63,817 nt of DNA, taken from contig JAOYTL010000025.1 of NCBI GenBank assembly GCA_025846845.1, positions 1 through 63,817 on the forward strand. Direction: 5' to 3'. The first letter of the stretch is position 1. The number at the start of each line of letters is the position of its first letter. A model generated the notes under the pieces. The model saw only the letters and a list, made by a program, of their open reading frames with translations. It did not search any database and was not told the origin of the DNA. The position numbers were made by a program, and so were the translations under genes. Source of the stretch: Alloboseaceae bacterium BT-24-1. GTDB lineage: Bacteria > Pseudomonadota > Alphaproteobacteria > Rhizobiales > Beijerinckiaceae. Shown here piece after piece: positions 17,209 to 25,215 of the stretch.

Positions 17209-17577
17209 TCAGCTCTGTGCGATGAAAATGGTGCCCAGGACGATGAAGCCGATGCCGGCGATGCGGGCCGGGCTCAGATCCTCCTGGAAGACGAAATAGG
17301 CGTAAACGGCCACCACGACGTAGGCGAGGCTCAAGAACGGGTAGGCGTAGCTGATCTGCACTTTCGATAGCACGATCAGGTGCGAGGCCATGCTGACCAC
17401 GAAGGTGCACAATCCGGCGAAGACGAAGGGGTTGAAGACGACGCGGAAGACGGTGGGAATCAGTCCATCATTGCCGACGTCGAGCGCCCCGACTCCACCC
17501 ATGCCGCGCTTCAGCATCAGTTGCGCCGCTGCGTTGGTCAGTACCGTGAACAGGATCAACGGCAGGTAGGCGTTCAT
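17209..17577 (-). CDS. small DMT-superfamily membrane protein (EmrE/ArnE-like)
   Basis: 122-residue protein with four predicted helices: about residues 3-20, 49-66, 72-92 and 98-118. The N-terminal LTNAAAQLMLKRGM and the central VQISYAYPFLSLAYVVV match the small EamA-type group that contains ArnE/ArnF, which flip undecaprenyl-phosphate-aminoarabinose, and EmrE-type exporters. Being first in a unit with an epimerase and an aminotransferase, and opposite a polyprenyl-phosphoribose gene pair, it is more likely a lipid-linked sugar flippase than a drug pump. Confidence 0.8.
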   Translation of the reverse strand: MNAYLPLILFTVLTNAAAQLMLKRGMGGVGALDVGNDGLIPTVFRVVFNPFVFAGLCTFVVSMASHLIVLSKVQISYAYPFLSLAYVVVAVYAYFVFQEDLSPARIAGIGFIVLGTIFIAQS

Positions 17578-17650
17578 CGGCGCTGGAATTCCGCGTGGCA
17601 GATGCAGCCATGGATCGCGCGGAAACTACTTCAAATGCCTTACGCTACAG

Positions 17651-17672
17651 AAGGTTATCGTCTTGTAACCTT
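17651..17672. promoter_or_regulatory. inverted repeat in the divergent intergenic region
   Basis: AAGGTTA (17651-17657) and TAACCTT (17666-17672) form a perfect seven-base dyad with an eight-base spacer. It lies between the ArnE-like gene (leftward) and the pentapeptide gene (rightward), a suitable place for a regulator to bind. Confidence 0.4.
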
Positions 17673-17819
17673 AAGAGTGTGCTGCGCCGAACGATGAAAC
17701 CCGCAGGAGATGAGCGCGTTGGGTGCGCGGAAGACGGTGTTGGCGGACAACGCCACGATTGAACCCTATCGCCGGCTCGCTTATGGCTAATGAATCGTTA
17801 ACCGAGGGCGTCCTCCGAC

Positions 17820-18761
17820 ATGGCCAGCCTGTTCCGGCTCGTGCCCGATGCACGCGCCGAACTCCTGCAGGTGAATTCCTGGGCGCGGCCGCATCAGGCC
17901 GGCTTTGCCGCTGCGCAGCGCGCGGCGCGCTATGGCGCGGCCGGGCCGGAGGCCTCCGCCTTCATGGCAGCCAGGCGCGAGGCGACACTGGCGCGGCTCG
18001 GCGAGGGGGCTGCGAACTGGAATGGCTGGGCCGGCGAGATGGCGCGACTGCGCGGCCGCATCGGCGAAGACGGGCCGCTCCTTGCCCTCTGGCGCCTGCT
18101 CGCCGATGTCGAACTGGTCGACGAGATCTTCGAGGGCGACTTCAACGTCGCCGGCATCATCTTCCCGGCAGCCGCCCGTTTCGCCGGCAGCGCCTTCTGC
18201 GGCGACGCCTGGTTCTCGGAGGCGCATTTCCACGGCCCGGCCAGCTTCCGCGATGCGAGCTTCCGCGCCGACGCCTTCTTCGACAAGGGGCATTTCGCCG
18301 GTGATGCCGATTTCGGCGCGGCGGCCTTCCACGGCACCGCGGAGTTCCGCGACATGCGCTGCGAGGGCACGGCCTGTTTCGTCGAGGCTGAGTTCTCCGG
18401 CGACGCCTGGTTCCGTGGCTCGCGCTTCGACGGCGTGACGCAGTTCCGTGGCGTGCGCCATGCCGGCGAGGCTGGCTTCGGCGAATGTCGCTTCGCGGGC
18501 GCGGCCGATTTCTGCGAGGCCGAGTTCGCCGGCAATGCCGGCTTCGAGGAGACACGGTTCGGGCAGATGGCGAACTTCGCCGCGGCTCGCTTCGACCGCG
18601 GCGCCTGGTTCAGCAACGCCGCCTTCGACGGGCGTTCGAATTTCGAGCGAGCCCGCTTCCGCGGCCGCCGGCATTTCGAGGGCATTTCGCTGGCGGCGCA
18701 GGTCTCTCCGGTCGCGCAGCAGATCGCGGCGCTGGAGCAGCTGCAGTTCGGCCGGCGCTGA
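17820..18761 (+). CDS. pentapeptide-repeat protein
   Basis: 313-residue soluble protein. Residues 1-105 are helical and unrelated to the repeats. From about 110 to 290 the sequence follows the A(D/N)LXX-type five-residue period with phenylalanine at the central position (for example FRDASF, FAGDADF, FHGTAEF, FSGDAWF, FAGAADF, FAGNAGF). This predicts a right-handed quadrilateral beta-helix of about 36 repeats or nine coils. Some such proteins (Qnr, MfpA) mimic DNA and protect gyrase; most are uncharacterised. The Phe-rich centre rather than Leu and the alpha-helical N-terminal domain set this one apart from Qnr. Confidence 0.88.
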   Translation: MASLFRLVPDARAELLQVNSWARPHQAGFAAAQRAARYGAAGPEASAFMAARREATLARLGEGAANWNGWAGEMARLRGRIGEDGPLLALWRLLADVELVDEIFEGDFNVAGIIFPAAARFAGSAFCGDAWFSEAHFHGPASFRDASFRADAFFDKGHFAGDADFGAAAFHGTAEFRDMRCEGTACFVEAEFSGDAWFRGSRFDGVTQFRGVRHAGEAGFGECRFAGAADFCEAEFAGNAGFEETRFGQMANFAAARFDRGAWFSNAAFDGRSNFERARFRGRRHFEGISLAAQVSPVAQQIAALEQLQFGRR

Positions 18762-18868
18762 CCGAGCGACTATCGCTTCACTGCCCATTCCGGCCGCTCT
18801 GGCCCACGCCTTGCTAGCCGTCCCGCCGACGACCGCCGCGATCGGCGGTTGCGATCAGCGAGGGCGAG

Positions 18869-19357
18869 ATGAAGCGTGAAGAGCTCACCGAGAAGATTCT
18901 CGACATCAAGCGCGAGAAGGGCTGGAGCTGGAAACATATCACCGACGAGATCGGCGGCATGTCGGAGGTTCTGGTGATCGGCGCCCTGCTCGGCCAGATG
19001 AAGCTGGTGAAGCCGCTCGCCGAGAAGGCGGCCACCCTCTTCGGCCTCTCGGAAGTCGAGAAGCGCATGCTGAACGAGGTGCCCTATCGCGGCACCGGCA
19101 CGCCGATGCCGCCGACCGATCCGCTGATCTACCGCTTCTACGAGATGGTGATGGTCAACGGCCCCGCCTGGAAGGCGCTGATCGAGGAGGAGTTCGGCGA
19201 CGGCATCATGTCGGCGATCGACTTCAACATCGCCTTCGAGCGTGAGCCGAACCCCAAAGGCGACCGAGTCAAGATCGCCATGTCCGGCAAGTTCCTGCCG
19301 TACAAATACTACGGCAACGAGCAGGGCATTCCCGACTATGGCTTCAAGGAGGATTGA
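18869..19357 (+). CDS. cynS: cyanate hydratase (cyanase)
   Basis: 162-residue enzyme converting cyanate and bicarbonate to ammonia and carbon dioxide (decamer in the cytoplasm). The N-terminal helix-turn-helix-like domain covers residues 1-75 and the catalytic domain the rest. The active-site residues are present: Arg89 and Glu92 in LIYRFYEMVMV, and Ser115 in GDGIMSAIDFN, equivalent to Arg96, Glu99 and Ser122 of the E. coli enzyme. No cynR, cynT carbonic anhydrase or transporter gene is adjacent, so it acts as a stand-alone detoxification or nitrogen-scavenging enzyme. Confidence 0.97.
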   Translation: MKREELTEKILDIKREKGWSWKHITDEIGGMSEVLVIGALLGQMKLVKPLAEKAATLFGLSEVEKRMLNEVPYRGTGTPMPPTDPLIYRFYEMVMVNGPAWKALIEEEFGDGIMSAIDFNIAFEREPNPKGDRVKIAMSGKFLPYKYYGNEQGIPDYGFKED

Positions 19358-19378
19358 TCCGCCTCAGGGCAGCTTGTC

Positions 19379-19996
19379 TCAGGGTACTTGGCCGGGTTCG
19401 AGTGTGCCGTCCTTCTGCATGGTCCGCTGCAGGGCAGGGCGCTCGATCATCCGCGCCATATAGGCCTCGAACACCGGCAGGCGCGGCAGCACGCCGACGA
19501 TGTTCATGCCGAAATGGAGGCCGGCGCCGAGCTGGGTATCGGCGGCAGTGAAGCGCTCGCCCGCGGCATAAGGATGCTCGCCGAGCTTCTTCGCAAGATT
19601 GGCGACCGTGTCGGCATGCGAGCCGAAGGAGAAGCCGCGCGCCTCGTACTGGTATTTGTGGACGGAGGTCGCGATGATCGGGTCGAGCACGGCGTCGGTA
19701 TAGACCAGCGAGGTCAGGAAGGTCGGGCGCTCGGCATCGCCGACGGCCGGCGCCAGCCCGGCGTCCGGGAACTGCTCGGTGAGGTAGAGGCAGATCGCGG
19801 CGCGTTCGGTGACGGTCGTGCCGTCATGGACGATCGCGGGCACCTTCTTGTGCGGCTGGACAGCGCGATAGCTCTCCGGGGGGCCGCCCTCGGCACGGAT
19901 GTCGACGAGCTTCATCTCATAGGGCTGGCCGAGCTCCTCGAGCAGCCAGAGGATCGAGAAGGAGCGCGACTGCGGCGCGTGGTAGAAGGTCAGCAT
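19379..19996 (-). CDS. glutathione S-transferase family protein
   Basis: 205-residue protein with an N-terminal thioredoxin-like domain (residues 1-78; FYHAPQSRSFSILWLLEELG, then KVPAIVHDGTTVTERAAICLYL) and a C-terminal helical domain. The Ser near residue 10 (APQSRS) is the likely glutathione-activating residue, and the T-E-R-A segment corresponds to the ES motif that binds the gamma-glutamyl group. Physiological substrate unknown. It is convergent with cynS. Confidence 0.9.
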   Translation of the reverse strand: MLTFYHAPQSRSFSILWLLEELGQPYEMKLVDIRAEGGPPESYRAVQPHKKVPAIVHDGTTVTERAAICLYLTEQFPDAGLAPAVGDAERPTFLTSLVYTDAVLDPIIATSVHKYQYEARGFSFGSHADTVANLAKKLGEHPYAAGERFTAADTQLGAGLHFGMNIVGVLPRLPVFEAYMARMIERPALQRTMQKDGTLEPGQVP

Positions 19997-20149
19997 GGCG
20001 GTGTCCCTTTGGCGTTTCCCTGAGCGATGGGCGAGGCTGATAGGGGTGTTGGGTGTCAGCAGTTGTCAGGAGCGGCCTGTACTTGCCCGATCGTTTGGAA
20101 CGAAACGTCGCTGAGTGAGGATTGCTCCACTCAGCCCAAGCTTCCAGCG

Positions 20150-20785
20150 CTATGTCTTGCGCGCCACGATGAAAGGCCGGCTGTCCTTGCCTTTGCTCGC
20201 ATGGCGTTCCGTGCCCAGGATCTCAAAGCCCGCGGCGGCGATGAGACTGCTCAGTTCCTGCGCACTGAAGACGCCGGCATAGGGTGCCTTTCCGATCATT
20301 TGCATGAGCGGCAGGGCAAGCCGGATCAGCGGGTTCATGTCGCCGAGGCAGGGCGTCTTGGTGATGAGCAGGCCGCCGGGTGCGAGCACAGAGTGAATGC
20401 TGCACAACGTGCTGGTGAGGTCACGGACCAGATGAAGATAGCTGAAGCCGAGAACCGCGTCGAACTGCCTGGCCTCGGAGGCGAGTGCCTCGGCAGTCGC
20501 CGCGCGGAAGGTGAGACCCGCAATCGGGTTTGCAGTGTGCTTCTCCTGCGCGATGGCGATCATACCGGCGGAGAGATCCGCTGCGAGATAGCTCTTGACC
20601 CCGCTCGCGAGCCGCAGCGCCGTTGTCCCGGTGCCGCAGCCAAGTTCGAGCACGCTGTCGTCCGGTTTCAACAGGGCGCTTGTCCGCTCCAGCGTGCGCT
20701 CATATCCCGCCTGGTCCGAGATCCGCGATCTGGCGTAGCCCTTCGAGGACCGGTCCCAGAAGCGGGCATCGCTTGCCGTGCTCAT
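20150..20785 (-). CDS. class I SAM-dependent methyltransferase
   Basis: 211-residue methyltransferase. Motif I is VLELGCGTG near residues 45-53, motif II the acidic AADLSAGMI, then FDAVLGFSYLHLV and a GGLLITKTP strand. The start at 20785 has GGGAG seven bases upstream; the frame runs on to 20935 but that part crosses the phosphatase promoter. The family (Methyltransf_11/25) methylates small molecules or quinone precursors. It is divergent from the alkaline phosphatase operon and could share its control region. Confidence 0.87.
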   Translation of the reverse strand: MSTASDARFWDRSSKGYARSRISDQAGYERTLERTSALLKPDDSVLELGCGTGTTALRLASGVKSYLAADLSAGMIAIAQEKHTANPIAGLTFRAATAEALASEARQFDAVLGFSYLHLVRDLTSTLCSIHSVLAPGGLLITKTPCLGDMNPLIRLALPLMQMIGKAPYAGVFSAQELSSLIAAAGFEILGTERHASKGKDSRPFIVARKT

Positions 20786-20895
20786 GCATCGTCTCCCTTC
20801 GCGATGCGGGCTTAGCACAGGCTCTGCAACAGTTCGTTGCCCGCTGCAGGGACGGTAGGTCCGAAATCCAAGTTCACTGGTCACAATAAGTGGTG

Positions 20896-20910
20896 TGTTA
20901 TAACATAACA
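20896..20910. promoter_or_regulatory. candidate Zur box
   Basis: TGTTAT-AAC-ATAACA is a perfect six-base inverted repeat with a three-base centre. Its core GTTATAACATAAC matches the GTTATnnnATAAC pattern known for alphaproteobacterial Zur (zinc uptake regulator) sites. It is 86 bases before the phosphatase ATG and 110 bases before the divergent methyltransferase ATG. Confidence 0.65.
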
Positions 20911-20996
20911 AATCTATCGCAATCGCAGTAATCACAGTGTCATCTCACGCTCCTAACGCTCCGGCGACTGAGCTTTCCCATGGGGCGGAGAAGATC

Positions 20997-22736
20997 ATGC
21001 AGAAGCGACACTGGCTGATGGCGGCGGCGATGCTTGCCAGCGTGGCGCCGACGACGGCGCAAACCATCTATCCGCTGAATCGCGCCGAGATCCTCGAAGG
21101 CTCGCGCTTCGACTTCAAGGTCGAGTTCCCGAACGCGCCGGTCTCGGCCGACGTCAAGGTCACGATCAACGGCAAGCCGGTGAACGAGGCCTTCGGCCGC
21201 GAGGCGCAGTTCGTCCAGAACGAGGAAGGCCAGAAGCACTCGGCGCTGTGGCTGCGCGGCGCGCAGCTACCGGCCGGCCAGTATGTCATCGAGGCGACGC
21301 AGGGCAACGAGAAGTCGGCCGTCAACTGGACCGTCTACGCGACGCCGGAACGCCGCGCCAGGAACGTCATCCTCTTCGTCGGTGACGGCCTCTCGGTCGC
21401 GCATCGCACCGCCGCTCGAATCTTGTCGAAGGGCTGGGAGCAGGGTCTCTATGGCGGCGAGCTCGCCATCGACGACATGCCGAACATGGCGCTGATCTCG
21501 ACCTCGGGCACCGACTCGATCGTGACCGATAGCGCCAATTCCGCCAGCGCCTACACCACCGGCCACAAATCCTGCGTCAACGCGCTCGGCATCTACTGCG
21601 CCAAGAACGCGCTGACCCTCGACCATCCCAAGGTCGAGACGATCTCCGAGGTGATCAAGCGCAAGCGCGCCGGCATGGCGATCGGCGTCGTCACCAATTC
21701 CGAGATCGAGGACGCGACCCCGGCCGCGATGGTTGCCCACACCCGCCGCCGCTCGGACTTCAACGACATCGTCAAGATGTTCTTCGACGTGCAGCCCGAC
21801 GTGATCATGGGTGGCGGCTCGCCGAACTTCCTGCCGAAGTCGACACCGGGCACCAAGCGCACCGACGATCTCGACTTCATCGCCAAGTTCAAGGACGCCG
21901 GCTACGCCCTCGCCACCACCAAGGCCGAGATGAATGCCGCTGTCGCCGGCGGCTCCAAGAAGCTGCTCGGCCTCTACAATACCTCCAACATCGACGGCGC
22001 CTTCGACCTGCGCCTCGCCAAGAAGGGCTCGATCTCGAAGTTCCCGGACCAGCCCGACGTGGTCGAGCAGACCAAGGCTGCGCTCGAGATGCTCAAAGAG
22101 GCGCAGGACGGTTTCTTCCTGATGGTGGAATCGGCCCGCATCGACAAGTACAGCCACTCGCTCGACTGGGAGCGCGCCGTGTTCGACACGATCATGCTCG
22201 ACAACGCGGTCAAGGCGGCCAAGGACTTTGCTGGGGATCGCAACGACACGCTGATCATCGTCGTGCCGGACCACGCCCATCCGATCTCGATCATCGGCAC
22301 CTATGACGATGATCGCCCCGGCCAGCTGCTGCGCGACAAGCTCGGTACCTACGCTGAGTCGCTGCCGCCGAATTACGGTCCGCGCGACGCCGACGGCTAC
22401 CCGACCAAGGTCGACACCTCGCGCCGTCTCGCCGTCGCCTTCGGCAGCTTTCCCGACACCTGCGACACCGGCCGGCCCTATCTCGACGGCGAGCGCGTTC
22501 CGGCCGTGAAGGGCCCGGATGGCAAGACCAACATCGCCAACGAGAAGGACTGCACCGGGCCGCTCGCGACCCGCAAGCAAGGCAACCTGCCCTTCGACGC
22601 CAACTCCGGCGTCCACGCGGCCGACGACGTGCTGCTGACCGCCATGGGCCCGGGCGCCGAGCGCTTCCGCGGCCACAAGCCGAACACCTTCGTCTTCCGG
22701 GTGATGGCGGAAGCGCTGGCCCTCGGCGGCAAGTGA
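20997..22736 (+). CDS. secreted alkaline phosphatase (PhoA superfamily)
   Basis: 579-residue periplasmic phosphomonoesterase. The ATG at 20997, with GGAG six bases upstream, begins a Sec signal (MQKRHWLMAAAMLAS, cleavage after TTAQ region). A beta-rich N-terminal domain of about 100 residues precedes the catalytic domain: FVGDGLS metal site, TDSANSASAYTTGHK holding the nucleophilic Ser, and VPDHAHP as a late metal-ligand site. The enzyme class uses two zinc and one magnesium ion. Its stop overlaps the GTG of the next gene, tying it to a probable metal-transport unit; a Zur-type rather than a Pho-type box lies upstream. Confidence 0.9.
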   Translation: MQKRHWLMAAAMLASVAPTTAQTIYPLNRAEILEGSRFDFKVEFPNAPVSADVKVTINGKPVNEAFGREAQFVQNEEGQKHSALWLRGAQLPAGQYVIEATQGNEKSAVNWTVYATPERRARNVILFVGDGLSVAHRTAARILSKGWEQGLYGGELAIDDMPNMALISTSGTDSIVTDSANSASAYTTGHKSCVNALGIYCAKNALTLDHPKVETISEVIKRKRAGMAIGVVTNSEIEDATPAAMVAHTRRRSDFNDIVKMFFDVQPDVIMGGGSPNFLPKSTPGTKRTDDLDFIAKFKDAGYALATTKAEMNAAVAGGSKKLLGLYNTSNIDGAFDLRLAKKGSISKFPDQPDVVEQTKAALEMLKEAQDGFFLMVESARIDKYSHSLDWERAVFDTIMLDNAVKAAKDFAGDRNDTLIIVVPDHAHPISIIGTYDDDRPGQLLRDKLGTYAESLPPNYGPRDADGYPTKVDTSRRLAVAFGSFPDTCDTGRPYLDGERVPAVKGPDGKTNIANEKDCTGPLATRKQGNLPFDANSGVHAADDVLLTAMGPGAERFRGHKPNTFVFRVMAEALALGGK

Positions 22737-23215
22737 GCCACGACTCATCAGACCGGCGCCCGGAGGGGCGCCGCAATTTCTCCCGCCGCGGGCTCCTCAC
22801 GGGGCTCGCGGCGTTGCTCGTCTCACAGCGCGCATTTGCGGCGGAGACGGAGACATTGACCTTCGACGGGCTCTACAAGTCCTTCGGCGTGCTCGGCTTC
22901 CAGTTTTCCGATCGGGCGACCTCGCTGCGCGGCAAGCCGGTCAGGATGCTCGGCTACATGGCGCCGCCGCTGAAGCCGGAGAGCCATTTCTTCGTGCTGA
23001 CCCGCGAGCCCTTGGCAATCTGCCCGTTCTGCCAGTCGGATGCCGACTGGCCGGTCGACATCGTCGTGGTGTTCATGCGCGCGGCGACACCGATGGTCAG
23101 CGCCGGCCAGAAGGTCGCGGTCAGCGGCCGGCTCGAAATCGGCTCGGCGACCGATGCCGAGACCGGCTTCGTCAGCCAGATCAGGCTCGTCGATGCCGGC
23201 TTCCACAGCGTCTGA
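22733..23215 (+). CDS. Tat-exported CxxC protein, probably metal-related (DUF3299-like)
   Basis: 160-residue exported protein. The GTG start overlaps the phosphatase stop. A twin-arginine leader (SRRGLLTGLAALL at residues 17-29, AFAA cleavage near 37) precedes a compact beta domain with a PFC motif: Cys97 and Cys100 in AICPFCQSDADWP. The overall plan (a gene fused to ABC ATPase and FtsX-type permease, OB-like beta protein with CPFC) resembles the DUF3299 component of zinc-responsive zrg-type loci. It may bind zinc in the periplasm and pass it to the transporter; that is inference. Confidence 0.7.
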   Translation: MSHDSSDRRPEGRRNFSRRGLLTGLAALLVSQRAFAAETETLTFDGLYKSFGVLGFQFSDRATSLRGKPVRMLGYMAPPLKPESHFFVLTREPLAICPFCQSDADWPVDIVVVFMRAATPMVSAGQKVAVSGRLEIGSATDAETGFVSQIRLVDAGFHSV

Positions 23216-23918
23216 GCAGCCGGCCGGCGCGGCCCGGCAATTGCGCTTCTCCGGCGTGCAGGTTGACCATCGCGACGGCGACGGGCGGCCTTTTCGCGTG
23301 CTCGACGTCCCGGAGTTCACCGTGGCCCCCGGTGCGCTAATCGGGCTCCGAGGTCCGTCCGGCTCGGGCAAGACCTCGCTGCTTCACCTCGCCGCCGGCC
23401 TGTTCTCGCCGGATGCCGGCAGCGTCGGCTGGGGCGACGTCGCGATCTCTACGCTCCCTGGCGCTGCGCGTGATCGCTGGCGGCGCGAGACGGTCGGCTT
23501 CGTCTTCCAGGACTTCCATCTCGTGCCCGAGCTCGACGTGCTCGCCAACGTCACCCTGCCGGCGAGTTTTTCCGGCTGGCGGCGGACGGCAGGCCAAGTC
23601 GCGCGCGCCACCGCGCTTGCCAGGCGCATGGGCCTCGCCGATCTGCGCCGCCGCGCCGCTGTGCTCTCGCGCGGCGAACAGCAGCGCGTCGCGATCGCAC
23701 GGGCCCTGTTCAACGCGCCGGCGCTGATCCTCGCCGACGAGCCGACGGCGAGCCTCGATCCGGCGCATGCCGCCGAGGTCGGTGCGCTGCTGGTCGAGAT
23801 CGCGGCCGAGAGCGGCGCGACGCTGCTCTGCGCCTCGCACGACCAGGCACTGCTCGCGCGGATGCAGCATGTCGTGGCGATCGGCGATGGCCCGCTCCAC
23901 CTGAAGGAAGCGGCATGA
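23193..23918 (+). CDS. ABC transporter ATP-binding protein, MacB/LolD type
   Basis: 241-residue ATPase. Walker A is GPSGSGKTS near residue 50, the signature is LSRGEQQRVAIARAL near 150 (LSRGE, a LolD-like variant of LSGGQ), and Walker B is LILADEPTASLD. The frame overlaps the preceding gene by 23 bases with an ATG at 23193; translation is likely coupled. It drives the permease encoded immediately downstream. The type is used by MacB, LolCDE and zinc-related FtsX-permease systems. Confidence 0.9.
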   Translation: MPASTASEQPAGAARQLRFSGVQVDHRDGDGRPFRVLDVPEFTVAPGALIGLRGPSGSGKTSLLHLAAGLFSPDAGSVGWGDVAISTLPGAARDRWRRETVGFVFQDFHLVPELDVLANVTLPASFSGWRRTAGQVARATALARRMGLADLRRRAAVLSRGEQQRVAIARALFNAPALILADEPTASLDPAHAAEVGALLVEIAAESGATLLCASHDQALLARMQHVVAIGDGPLHLKEAA

Positions 23919-25150
23919 ACCCGCTGCCAATGGTCATCGCCGATCTCCGAGCGCTGCGCTGGACGGCTGCCGCGATCGTGGCGCTGGTCGCGCTGGCGGT
24001 GGCGATCGGCGTCGCCATCGGCGCGCAGGAGCGGGGACTGCGCCAGGCCTCGGCTCGGGCGGCTGACGATTTCGATCTGCTGATCGGCGCGCCCGGCAGC
24101 CAGACGCAACTCGTGATGTCGGCGATCTATCTGCAGCCCGAAGCCCTGCCGCTGATCGATGGGCGCCTGATCAACGAACTTTCCCGCGACCCGCGCGTCG
24201 CCGCCGTCGCGCCGCTGGCCTTTGGCGACATCGCCCGCGGCCATCCGGTGATCGGCACCACGCTCGCCTTCGCCGGCCGCTGGGGCCGCCTGCAGCCGAG
24301 CGAGGGCCGTCTCTTCACCCGCGAGGGCGAGGCGGTGCTCGGCGCCGACGTGACCTACAGGCTCGGGGACAAGATCGAGCCTTCGCACGCCATCGCCGGG
24401 CACTGGCCGAAGCGCGGCGTCGCCGATGCGGAAGAGGCGAGCCATCGCCATGAGGGCCATGCCTATGTCGCGGTCGGCAGGCTACCGCGGCTGGGCTCGC
24501 CCTTCGACCGCGCCATCCTGGTACCGGTCGAGAGCGTCTGGGAGGTGCACGGGCTCGGCAATGGCCATGCCGGCGAGGATGCTGCGCTCGGGCCGCCCTT
24601 CGACGGGCAACGCATTCCCGGCGTGCCGGCGCTGGTGGTGAAGCCCAGGGCCGTCGCCGATGCCTATGCGCTGCGGGCGCGCTACCGGCAGGGTGGCACC
24701 ATGGCCTTCTTCCCAGCCGAGGTGCTGGTCGGGCTCTACCGCACGCTCGGCGATGTCGGCCAGGTCCTGAGCGTGGCCTCGGTGCTGAATGCGGTGCTGA
24801 TCCTGGCGGCGATCTTCCTGCTCCTCGTCGCGGTGACTGGCTTGAGGCGACGGCGCTACGCCGTGCTGCGCGCGCTGGGCGCACCGCGCGCCTATGTGTT
24901 GCTCGTCGTCTGGCTAGGTATGGCCGGGCTGGTCGCGGCCGGCTGCCTCGCTGGCCTTGGCCTCGGGGCTGCGGCGACGCTCGCGGTCTCCGGCCTGTTC
25001 GAGGCGCAGACCGGCCTGAGGCTCTCCTTCGCGCTCGGCCGGCCGGAGCTGGCCCAGGTCGGGCTGATCCTGCTGCTCGGCTCGCTCGCGGCGCTCATCC
25101 CGGCGGCACTGTCCTATCGCCAATCTATCACGGCGGGGTTGCGCGGCTGA
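23915..25150 (+). CDS. ABC transporter permease, FtsX/MacB type
   Basis: 411-residue permease with the four-helix FtsX layout: one helix at about residues 17-36, a large periplasmic domain (about 40-285), then three helices near 288-312, 333-355 and 375-400. The periplasmic domain has a run of histidines around ADAEEASHRHEGHAY (near residue 175) that could bind a metal. The ATGA overlap with the ATPase gene shows coupling. FtsX-type permeases often act by mechanotransmission or lipoprotein release rather than transport across the inner membrane. Confidence 0.88.
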   Translation: MNPLPMVIADLRALRWTAAAIVALVALAVAIGVAIGAQERGLRQASARAADDFDLLIGAPGSQTQLVMSAIYLQPEALPLIDGRLINELSRDPRVAAVAPLAFGDIARGHPVIGTTLAFAGRWGRLQPSEGRLFTREGEAVLGADVTYRLGDKIEPSHAIAGHWPKRGVADAEEASHRHEGHAYVAVGRLPRLGSPFDRAILVPVESVWEVHGLGNGHAGEDAALGPPFDGQRIPGVPALVVKPRAVADAYALRARYRQGGTMAFFPAEVLVGLYRTLGDVGQVLSVASVLNAVLILAAIFLLLVAVTGLRRRRYAVLRALGAPRAYVLLVVWLGMAGLVAAGCLAGLGLGAAATLAVSGLFEAQTGLRLSFALGRPELAQVGLILLLGSLAALIPAALSYRQSITAGLRG

Positions 25151-25215
25151 GCCGGGGTTGACCCCGCTTTGCCTCTTCCGGTTAAATCCGGGCGGGGGGC
25201 GTTGCAGGGATCATC

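Noticed and set aside
20880..20996. Pho box for the alkaline phosphatase
   Set aside because: No CTGTCAT-type direct repeats were found; the only strong site is the Zur-like palindrome.
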